Shown piece after piece: positions 27,101 to 39,100 of a stretch of DNA of 60,000 nucleotides. Position numbers and translations under genes: made by a program. Source of the DNA: Lineus longissimus (lineage: Eukaryota; Nemertea; Pilidiophora; Heteronemertea; Lineidae); assembly GCF_910592395.1 (NCBI RefSeq), contig NC_088312.1, positions 18,547,292 through 18,607,291 of the forward strand. The letters are read 5' to 3'. The notes below the pieces were generated by a model. The model did not search any database. It had not been told where the DNA came from and worked only from the letters and a program-made list of their open reading frames with translations. Numbering within the stretch: position 1 is the stretch's first letter; every line of letters begins with the position of its first letter.

Positions 27101-30100
27101 CTTCAAGTCCAAATCATCTGCTCCAATCTACAGCTAGATGGAATTCTACTTAATTAAAGCAGTGAATTCAGTATTGTAAAATCTTTTTTTTTTAATCAAG
27201 TGAAATTACGATAGTTTGACTTTTATATTTTTACATCAATCATGTCAATCGCAAAGGCACATCTTGAGCCAGACTGACCAAAAAATGTATCCACTGCTCA
27301 CATACGTGCCTATTCTCAGTGGTGTGCCAGACCACTTGGCATAATCGATAGATGATGATGACGATGATGATGAAAATTTGCTTATTTGAAACAACTATTT
27401 ATAGATGAGAAGAATAGCAATACAATTGTTTAGAGATAGTTGGAAAGGTAGAATGATCAGTGATGTTAGGAGTTTTATGTTTTGCACAGAGTGCACAGTT
27501 ATTTTTTTGACAGGCATTGAGACCACACAAGTTTAGATTGATTTTTTAGATGGAAAGTTGTGACAAAATGGAAGTAAATTTCATATCAAAAGTGACATTG
27601 TAAAAATGAAAAGCTTGTATGACACGAAGATTACAATTTACTAGATATTAAAAACTTCTATGTTTTTTTAACAATTTGGAAAGGTAAAATTTTGGGGTTC
27701 ATTGGAATGGAAAGGTGAGAATACACTAAACCTATGGTGGTTATCTTTTTCAACTAGACTAAGAATTTGATAGGACCACAGTATCTTTCAGCACTAACAC
27801 AGGATATATTTTTATTGCTACACCTAGATCAGGAACTAATGCTATCACGGAAAACTATCAGTGTGGTTATATTTACAAGGGAACTGAAGAAGTATTGATG
27901 CTAGAGTAGTGATTACCACAAACCGCAAAATTTTCACAGATTTAGCAAATAACTCATATCTGATTCGCAAAAATAAAAAATTGAAAACAAAAAATCTTTA
28001 CCACACGAAATTTGTAATCCACCAAAATAATAATTGAGAAAATTTCTGTTTTTTCAAAAGTTTTTGCGAATTGTAAAAATAAGGAGGTGCCAAAAATGTC
28101 ACGGTTTACAGTATAAATAAAACAAACTGGTGTCCACAACCAAAGGAGATGATCCCTAAACCCAGGCCACGAGTGTCTTCATCGATTATAAGCTTCCCAA
28201 TACTTACATCTTGCAAACTTACTTTGCCCGTTGGGCGCCGGCGCTCGCGTCTTTGGCGCCGGGTTATTACAGTGGACTTCTCATCTTTTTCTTGATCTGA
28301 AACGAAGATAGGCAGAGATTCTTAAGTTCTACAAAATCTCAAAAGAAGTTTTTCAAGCTTTTCATTACAGCCAGGGGATTACAAGCGAACACCATCTTGT
28401 AGCTAACAGCAGAAAGCAACCGTTGACTTACCTTTGTCTTTTGATTCTTCTTTCTTTTCTTCTTCGACAGCTTTGCGTTCTTCCAGCAATCTCTCCCGAT
28501 ACGACTGCCTGTGAGATAACGTTGACCCTGTCGTATTCGTGTCGGATGCTGTCGATGAAGGCGGACGTATCCTCGATGATGAGTAATCTAAAATATTCAC
28601 ATCATAACATTCAACATCATTATCATGTCGTTAATTAACTATCATTATCTTGGGTCATAATCAAAACAACAATCACTGCACAGCAACAAGTATATCTATC
28701 TGCTTAACTCTTTCACGGCTGAACCACCCACAGCTACGTGGCCAAACCCCCCTTTCAACAGGTGGTCACTGACCTTAAGGCTTGAACATTAAAGCAACAC
28801 AAACTCCACTAACGATAGGAACTGAAACAATTTCTTTAATGAAACCAACTGCTAAGCGATTCTGACCATGGGAATTATCGTGTCATCAATGCCTTGGGTC
28901 ACTATTTCTAAACTTCTGGCCTAGTGACTCCGTCTTTGGCCAAAGATCGAGTCCATCGTCAGCTCCTCGTGATTCTCAATTGGTGGGGATCTTTTGCTTG
29001 TCCTGGTACAGGCATCGGTAAAAGTTGCCTCCATCTTACCTCTCATTCGAAGGACAAGGCAATTTAGGGTCAAGTGCTTGATCAAGGACACTAAGATGAA
29101 ACAGCAGTGATCCTTCAGAGAGTCGAACTATTATGACCTCGGATTATAAGCCCAGTGCTCTAACCACATCACCACTGGTCTCCCGAACTGAACTGAACTT
29201 TTGCATAGTCATCATCAAAAGCTCTCCGAAATCATTTGATATCTGTCAACTATGCTGGAAACCCTAGCTTGTAACATATCATGCGAGTTGGACCGCGTTG
29301 CTCACCTGAAGTAATGTCTCTGTTGTGCCTGGATCGAAAACTACCCCGAGTGTTGTTCTCCTGAAAAGACAGAACAAAACCATCACAATTACTTTTTGTA
29401 AACAACAGAAAAATTTGGATTGATCCTGAAAATGGCAAATCAATTTCATTCTACTCACGTCTTTCTTATCTTCTGTAGTTGAGCGCCGCCAAGTGTCGTC
29501 TGGCTTATTTTCTTTATCACTCCGATTGTCGTCCAATCGATTTTTGTCGTCCGTGATACGGGACCTGCGATCAGTGCTCGCCGCCAAAGACTGCTCTGCT
29601 TTCTCAAGATCCTCCATGGTGACACCCTAGGAACAGAAACGATATCGTTACACCATTCTGTTGGACGCGCAAACTCAGGTAGGCTTCATGAGGCAACCAT
29701 ACACTCAATCTCATATGCACAATGACCTCCAAATTTTAAGTCGATTCTTCAGTTAACTTACAAGCTACAAGACTTTACACATCCACAGGAGAATACAAAA
29801 GCTTTCTCTAGATTTGTGCAAGAAATGAAGACCTGGACAGGTTGGAAGGCCTGCCCGATTCTCGGCAAGCTGGGGAACAAACCCAATACCACTTCTGATG
29901 CAGGCTACTTTGGCCTTCACCTACTTCGGCAAGCCCAGTGTGTTCTGCAGACGCTAGAAACATCTTGAATCATAATAGATATTGATGTTATTCTGTTTTA
30001 GACTGTCATGTAGACAAGACATTTGATTCTATTCTCACCTGGGTGGATCTTCTCGTTTGCCTGGCATGCTTGGCTTTTGCCTTACGCTGTGATTCAGCTT

Positions 30101-33100
30101 CTTCGTCCCGTTTGGGAGGCGTGAATTGGGCCCTATTGCTGAAATAATCAAACAAGTAACATCTTTTGAAATCTAGCTCCACAGATCACAACTAGCCTTC
30201 TTCTGCGTTCAGCCTGCAAGTTCTATACATGATTGGCTGATTGGTGATCTTTTCCACAAGCTTGGTTGTGCCAACTTTTAGGAATCAACAACTTCTGGCA
30301 CCGCAAACTGCCACAGTAGATGACAGCTACCGTCCCCTATTGAAGACCCCAGTCTGCCCATGGTTATATATCTGAGTTTTCCTTCTCCTAGATGCTTCCC
30401 AGCCAAGGGTGAACAGACAGCATCTGCCCAGGTTTGTGATCAGTATATGCCATCTCCGAGATGAACTGCTTTACACAGCTGATAGCCAGCACCCCATCTA
30501 CCCGTAGAAACAGCCAGCAGTCAAAGACGAGTCACACACCGACGCTCATCATTTCGCACTGCAAACCTGATGGAAAAGACCACAGTCACATTGGGACCAA
30601 CAAAATAATGGCATTGCATTTATTGAATGGAGAAATGGCAAGCATATTGGACTCAGATAGGGATGGGGACTATTAAACTAACACATGAATGTAATAAGCA
30701 ACTTGCAAACAAAGCATATTTTGGCCGTTAGTTTGTTTAGGGAGTCCGAGCAAGCGGATGGGCATCAAATCCATCCATGAAGGAACACCATGAGATGCTA
30801 CGGGCGTAAAAATAAGATGGTTTGAATCACAAACAGACTTCAAATAGGACTAGGAAATGAGAAGAGTATTATCATTGGTTTAGTGCGGGCCATATCAGAG
30901 CAATTCAAAGCTGATTAATCCATCACAAGATTCAGGAAAGCACCAAGATGCTAAAATTGGAAACCAAAGTAGAAGCAGGTGAATTTATGAATGATTCAAT
31001 CAATAGTTATGAGAAGGAGAACGTTTCAAGTCAAAGAGGAGGGGGAGGCTAATCGCTGCTTTCAAGATGGGTGGCCCTAGGGGTTGAGCTCGGTTTTGGG
31101 GAAACAAAATGGCCGACTTATGGGGTCGGCCTTCGATTTTTCCAACATCACATTAGCCGCAACGTCGAAATCACCAGAGGTCAACCCCATAATTGAACAA
31201 AGTTTGACAACTCCATCGCAAGAGGCGTTCATCTCAAAAGTGGTGAATGGGCGGCTGGTATATTTTTCTTCACAGATCCTTCTCCTTCGACGGCTAAATG
31301 TAACATTCAACTAGGTTTTATCTTCATTGGATACAAACCTTCCTCTCATAGTGATGGAGTTGACTGTTGGTGTAGCGGTACTCGTCACGCTTATGCTCGT
31401 TATGGACGTTGTCGTCGTGGTAACGGTCGAGGTCGTGAGGTCATTTCCGCCATCGAAGTGTCTCCTGCGTGAATAGGGCATGTAAGAAGACTGTTGGAAC
31501 CTATTCGCCAGGGTGGTTGTTATGCTTGAGGCAGCCGTACTACTTGTGGCGTTAGCTAGATAGCTGGTGTGAGGGGTGGTTATCCTGGAGACGCGTGCAC
31601 AGTAACACAGAAGAGAAATAGCAATTTGTTAGTATTAACTAGGGAGGTTAGATTTGAAGGAGGACATGCCGAAGCAAATAACAAACCCCAAGTGAGCTGG
31701 TCCCAGAACAAGATGATCAAAAGATATATGAACAAAGACTATGTAGTAAATGCTTTTACTCAAAAAACTTCATGTACATTTACACTAAGCCTTCCTGTAC
31801 AAAATTCATTCGGGTATGCCCAGCGAACGAGTCAACTGACATTCCTTACAAGATGAATATCAAGCACAATATTGGACCAGCCCACAAAGTGATCTATTGA
31901 ATGGTAATGATGATGATAAATGTGTGTTATATGATTATATGAAAGAATGATCTAAAGTATCAACTATAGGCCACCACAGCCGGTATTATCTAATGGCATA
32001 GGTATGCCACCTCTAAATCTATATCAAATTCAGGTACTCTGGACTATTTCAGCTCTATCTAGATTGATCCTACACCTGGTGATACACAGTTACGAGTTTG
32101 GCTGTGGCAGCATTACGATCTTCCTGTTCGAGGAAATGTTGGACAAATGAAGTATTTTGTTAGTAGCGTCTCATTTTTCAAGATGATAGTTCCTAAACTA
32201 CAAAGAAAGAAAACTACGCAGAGAGTCAAGAGAGAGCATTGATATCAGGCCTAGTTGCTCAAAATAAGTTAGTCACTATTTGACATTCACTTACGGTAGT
32301 ATTAATATTCACTGATAGCATTAATGTTAATTTAGTATCAAGTCTAATGGGCTTTACTGAAGGAGATAAGTTAAGTCCACTGTTAGTGACTTAATATTTT
32401 CGAACAACCTCGCCCATATCTTAAGAATGTTATTTTTTGACTATTCGAGTTGTTTTTCCTGAAACTTAAATGGCCGAAACACAAGTACTGGTGATGCAGT
32501 CTTCCAGCTGGAAAATCGTTTCTCTCAGTTTGATTTGAAAACGGAGGCGATTTTCAGCCAATCAGACTTTCAAAATCGGCAGACAATAGCACAGACTGCA
32601 GCACCATCTGATAACTACCAATCAAACTACAATCGATTGAAAAGATGGTCAACGCATTGTCATATGTTGCTGGAGTCACCACAGGTGTATTTAAGGCATC
32701 ATGTGACAGTATGGGAAATCTGAATTTGCAAAAAACTTGAGTATAGAGGTTCTTCACTGACGTCACGTGATGACGTTACCAATTGTTTTGCACTGCCATA
32801 TTGGCCGTCACACGTGGTCACGACGTAAAGGAAGTGCATTGGCAGGTGGCCGTCAAAACGTCACGTCGTGACGTCACGTGAAGAACCTCTACAGTCTGCG
32901 GCTGCGAAATCAAATATGGCGGACCGTGTATGTATGGCCTGCGGGCTGAAAGAGTTAATACATGTTGTTGGTTTGCACAAGAAGGACAAACAACTCCATT
33001 CTGGTTCTATTCTTGGATCATCGGACACATGATTTCATCCGGCTCACCTTCTACGCTCATTCGGTGCGTTGTCCACAGCGGAGGCATCAGAGGTACTGAG

Positions 33101-36100
33101 CAGTGGCCGTCGACTAGGAAGACGTTCCTGAAACACACACAATGCCATTTTTAGACTCGAAAAGATCGGAAAAACCACAGGAGATGCACGCTCATACGGC
33201 ATTTATATCGAAAATTACCTTTTAACAAAGATTTTTAAACTTCCGTAATGGTAAGGTTGTACAATTACAGCACGGTGTTCATTAAAGGGAAAACTTGGGC
33301 GTGTGCATTACCTAGCCAGGAGGATGGTACCCCTGATTGACACCTTGTGCCGCCACTAGTACATGTAGTATCACACAAATGCTGATCTCTGATAACGATT
33401 TTCGCCAGTGTTGCGAGGCAGTTTTGAACATGGCTTGTGAATTTCATGCGGGCCTACGGTTGCATGCCGTTGCAGTTCAACGATTTTTCAATGATCCTGT
33501 TTGGAGAAGTTGCGGTCCTGTTTGAAGCCGTTTTTGTATGTCAACATATCTTATGCCCAAGTTGACCCTTTAATGTGTACAGCCCATTGTCTTCAAACTG
33601 TTGGGGCTGTGTGAAAGATGATTGATTACTGTCCACATTGGTGGAAGACCCTAGACACAACTCCACCCTACTATGTCACCACTAACGTCAATCAAGCTTC
33701 CATACCCATTTTAGACGAAAGTCTCCTCCCGTGCCTACAACGGGCTGCGGCATATTTGAGTATTAGCATCAACACCTATTATCACATTAACAACTCGTCA
33801 AGAGAAAACATCTTGCACCAGAAGAATAATACTATATTCGATATATTTGGGGCAAATGTATTAAATTGCAGATTAGCGACTGCTAAAAAGCTTGATCAGA
33901 GTAATAATTTCGAATGCATAACATTTATTGAAGCAAAAACAACTGAATACGAAAGTAAACAGTATCATTCAATGCACAATAAAATCATGCAATTTGTAAA
34001 ATGCAGTGAATCTACTAATATTTTAAATGGAACTATTCTCCAGAATATCAAAATTCGACTTCAGCATGACCTTACATTGACGTCAAGTTCCTGAAATTTT
34101 ACGATAACGATTAAGATTTGGTGACAATAAGACAGACTAGCCACGCATGCAGAAAATGACGAGATCAGATTTGGTGCAGATGAGGTCACAGGTGGTTTTG
34201 AGATGGTGCGAGAGTAGGTTAAAGAAGGTATTCTTGGGCTGGTTTCAAAACGACGTTTTTGGTACCTGTAAAATTTAACGCTGTGTACTAATATTAACTT
34301 ATAATGAATAGTTATCACACGGGAGAAATGATGACGAATTTAGGAATGATACGTTTGTAAACATGAGATGATGTCAAATGCCTTGATCCTTTCCAATGGT
34401 ATATGAACAAATTACAAATTTACCACACCACAGCAACTTGCATTCAGAATGTTTGAGTTAAACATGTTATTAAAGATCTTTTCCTTTCAACAGCAGCTGG
34501 TTACCATTACAAAGAGGGAAACTGTCCTGTTTCACCCGCATTGGATTAATTTTGATGCAGATTTGTTGCCAAATTGGATAGGCAATTGTAACTGACCACA
34601 ATGCCCGTGAAAGTGGGACACCGCAACAATTTCTAGTCAGATCCGGCCAGAAAGGCTACACCTAATCAGTCAGCAACAGTTCGCTTGATAATTGAGTACG
34701 GCAAATATCATCTTTTCACAAAACAAGCAAGATGGGCCAAAAACCAGTGTTTTGAGGTTTTTTTCAATTACTTCACTCTACATTGTCTCATTCCACCATC
34801 AAGCATCATCGACCAGTCAGAGTCATTTTCCGCATCCGTGACCAATCGTCCCTTGGACTTACTTCTTTTTTCGCGCCCAAAAACGGGCTAGATAATGACC
34901 GATGAAGGCGGTTGTCGCGGACCCCGGTACTATCCGGCACCTGTTGCGTGCTACTGGTCTTTCTGAGACCAGAGCGCCAACCCGCTGGCCCGTCCTCTAT
35001 GTTGACTTTAGCAGCATTGGGGAGTTGTTTAATATGACTTGGCACCTATGGACAATCATGCATGAGACAACGGCGTTACTACATTGAACATGATCATGCC
35101 TTGAACATCTTGCACCTACACATGGACACAACCACCATCCTCCCTCTTAAGACAAATCAATATGCATATATATTATTGACTTTGAAGCGAATTTATAGCG
35201 CGACACTCATTCCCAACAAACCAAAAAAATGTTCTTCAAATTTTCTTTCCTCATTTACCAAAACAATTAATTTCTTCCACAATTTTTTTTACTTTTATAA
35301 ATGTTCACCCTATATACTACCATAATTCACCCATTTTTCACAAATCCCTTCACCATTTTTTGGCCAGAAATCATCAGAAGAAGGCAATTTCCTCTTCACC
35401 ACCACAGGAACAGATGGATCTCACAACACCCTTGCACCCCACACCTAACAATACCGGAAACTTATCCCAACCAATGAAAGTTTCGAAACAACATATGCTG
35501 GCCGGGGAGGAGAGAGACAGAGGGAAACTATGGATCAAGGTTGTGTGCATATGAAGGGCAAATTAATAACATACACCAAGCTGTGCTAGAGAAAATGAAG
35601 TACCGCCCTGATGAAGTCTCAGCTTGGAGCAGCCAGGCTGGCATTTCATCAGCTAAAGCGCCCAGCAAACAAGACATTTCGTCACAGTGAGCACAGATGA
35701 TAATCAGGGCATGTGACAAAAGTCTCTCATTTGCAATATTTGCAAGAACGCGAGACACGAATCTGATCAGTTTTTGCTGTGACTTGTGACAAAAATCAAA
35801 AACATAATGACTGGTTTTCCTGCACACGAGATATTTTTGTCACTCATCGCAGCAACAACTATTGCAGGTCTCAGCAATGAAACATCTCGTTTGCGGGGCA
35901 CTTTAAGAACTGGAGATTTCTTCAGGGTGATACAACTCGTTTCCTAATTAAGTCATTATAAGCAATCATTCTTGTCAATGTGCAAATTAGGATAACACTG
36001 GTGATTTTTGAGAAGTATGGTCAAAGACCTGAAACTGTTTGCCAATCATGTTAAATCAGAATTTCAAAATCACATATTTCTAAGTTGGTTTCAAATGTAA

Positions 36101-39100
36101 ATGATATTCATATGACAAGTTACTGGCGAAGATTTAATATCTGATGTTTGTATGTTTCTTCTTAATATTCAAAATGTTCACATCCTTGAGTTACAAGTGG
36201 GAATTTACTGCAAATCCAGATTGCTCCCAAGGTTTTCTTTGATAAGCATAAAATAACTGACAAAAGCTTCTAAAACAAAAATAGAACATTACCAAGATGC
36301 AAGTGAATAACTTTGCCTAAATAGCAGGTGCTGCAGGTTTTGGTGCCAAACTAAGGGAACGGATGTTTCAGAGTTGCAGAACTTTCCAATACCATCAGCC
36401 AGCAGGCTTCCCCCAACTTTCATACCAATACACCAGAGTCAAACAACAATCTACCCCAGATTTGATTCCAGTCAGAAAAATATTTCAATTTTCAGTCAAT
36501 TCTTTGCACCCACCAGTGTCCCCAGGCCTAAAGAAGCTCATAAAACAAGTTATTAAATGATATGGTAAGTGATGAAATGGATAAGCAGGGATGTAGAAAA
36601 GCCATTAAAAAGCCACGACTAAAACCACCAACCATCAAAAGATGCAAACTCGCCCCGATACATACTTTATTATTTTCGAACACAGGTTCTTTTGGCGTTT
36701 CCTCTTTCTTGGTTTCTTCAATTACATCTGGTTCCATATCTTTTGGTTTCTCTACTTCTAATGGTTCCTCAACTTCTTTTGGTTTTTCCACTTCTTTTGG
36801 TTTTTCCACTTCTTTTGGTTTTTCCACCTCTTTTGGTTTTTCCACCTCTTTTGGTTTCTCAACTTCTTTTGGTTTCTCAACCTCTTTTGGTTTTTCAACT
36901 TCTTTTGGTTTTTCAGCTTCCACCTCTTCTGGTTTTTCGACTTCCCTTGATCTCTCGGTCTCCTTTTTCACATCGTTGACACCTGGTTTTGGGACCTCTT
37001 TTTCCGGGAGTGTTGTCGTCTCCACAAAGTCTTTTATCCGAGGCGTCGAGGGCGGCGTCACCTCTGCATTCTCCTCGATTTTTGGCATGTTGATATTAGC
37101 AGGTTTCTTATGCTCGACCACACTAGCGTCCTAAGAACAGACAAGCACCACCATGAGGAGAAGTCAAACGCTAAACAGACATGTCATGACACGCTATGCC
37201 AAATAGAACAGCAGATACTTTTGATAAGACGAAAAACAAAATTATTTTGGTTCCCTTTTTAAAAGCAGACGTTACAATGCATAACACTTCCATGGTTTGT
37301 AAGGTTCTTTTTTCTAAAAATCTCAACACAAAAACATTTTCAAATTCTTTTGGAGGATTTTATAATTGTGAGAAAATCCATCAAAAACTGCTGTTCAACC
37401 AGGCCAAAGAAAGAGTTTTATGTACACTATACGTTGTTCAAAATGATGCTTGAAGCTACCAGATAATAGTCAGAAATTAAGCAGTGGATGATAAGAAGTG
37501 ACGTGCTCGATGTGTAGTATAGTTCTTTGCCAGTAAGTGGCACTAGCAAGAGCAACCAGATCTCATGATATCAGGCATCATCCAAGGAGAATGCAAGTTC
37601 AAAACTGGAACCAATACCTCCAGTTTGGTATCAATTCCTCAACAATTAAGGTTTGGGGTATTGTTCAGTTGGGAACTGCACATTCTCCTCAGATGAGGTA
37701 GTGCTCATTCACTAGTTCAACCAAGGCAGAGTGAGCAGCAGTCATACGTGAGCAGACGTCAGACGCGAGCAGACGACGTACCTTTTTGGCAGTATCCACA
37801 GCAGTCTTCTTGTTAATTTCATTCTGTTTTTCTGAAAATTCAATCAAAGGGTAATGGTAAAACATCTCAAACATGCACATGCTTCTGAAAGTTCTGAATT
37901 TTATTTGGAAAGTGACACAAAAGCCGCAGGCCTGACCACCTACAACAGCCTGGCCGACTGAAGTGACATGACATCGGTTTTGAATATGAGAATAGATAAT
38001 CATGGACTCTTTTATTTTTCACACCCCATTGAGATCGATGATGGATAGGCCAACTCTCAGAAGAACTACCAGTGTGACAGATCCCGGATAATGAGATACC
38101 AGCAAAAGTTTGGTTGTTTGCAGTACCTGTTTCTGAGTCAGACTCCTCTTCCTCCTCCTCCTCCTCTGCGCTACTAGAACTTGAGCTCGGTGATGTGTTC
38201 TTTTTAGCCTCCAGCTGGGCCCGTTCCTCCTCTACATTCTTTAATACAATGTTCTGCTTCTGGTCGTTGCTCATCCGAGTCACAGAACTCCTGCAATCAA
38301 ACGAGAAAAAGACTTTAGCATCTTTTCATGAAGGGATACTGGGGCCAAGCAACCAAGAAATTTTTTGAAGGGAAGGGATATAAAGCATGACCTTATTCAG
38401 CTCTTGGACACACAAAAATACTGAGTTTAGTGAAGGGTTTCTGCCAGCGTAGGGAGGTAAATGTGGTACACATACCCTTTCTTGACTGGAAAAAGGGGCA
38501 AAACTAGCAGGCGGGGAGGGCTTTGACCATGATTTTGGCAGAACAAATTCAAGAAGTGTCATTTTGCCCCCCTCCAGACCAGAAAGCGAGCTTCGCCCCT
38601 ATGGTCACCAAGCCTTTGTGTGCAAGATGATCAAACCAAAAGTGAGATAAATTCCAAAATCTCAGATGCTTTCAAGATTGTATTTAGTATATGGTCGAAC
38701 TAGTCAAAGGTTCTTCCTCTCCCAGGCTCAAAAATTCTCTTTATTTCCACAAATTAACTAATAAATAAACAATTGGTACTTTACGATCAGTCCTGAAAAT
38801 AGAGTATTATGAATTCTGTATGCGAGAGGGGAACATGCAGACTGATATCTTGCCGAGTTTCCAAATCAAAATTTCCAATTTTTATGGTGTCAACTATTCT
38901 ATCATTCACAAAACTGAAATATTTCTAAGGAAATGTATCAAATCAACTCATATTTATATCACCACTACAGAGCTGACTACCTTCAAGCACAGTAGTGTAA
39001 ATCGGCCACAACAAGTGTCATAGGCACGTGGTGATTTTTAAACATTTCCCCTAAGTCAGAGTGTAAAATGACCCAAGGAAAGTGTCATCAGGCCAGCCAT

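Larger units (their letters stand above)
31585..33047 (-). other. MYPT intron 12
   Basis: Contains a half MITE (31722-31802) and the CRE-bearing palindrome (32743-32891). Confidence 0.6.

Noticed and set aside
33310-33355. Short exon-like segment with a CTAG/GTAATG donor
   Set aside because: Its phase does not fit between exons 11 and 12 and no MYPT similarity is seen.
34130-34262. Open frame after a TTTTACAG acceptor in intron 11 (YQKRRFETSPRIPSL...)
   Set aside because: Exon 11 ends in phase 0, but this frame needs another phase, and the phase-0 frame closes quickly. Exons 11 and 12 join directly.
36562-37134. Plus-strand 190-codon ORF rich in FGFSTS
   Set aside because: It is the antisense of the KPKEVE minisatellite; the repeat keeps both strands open.
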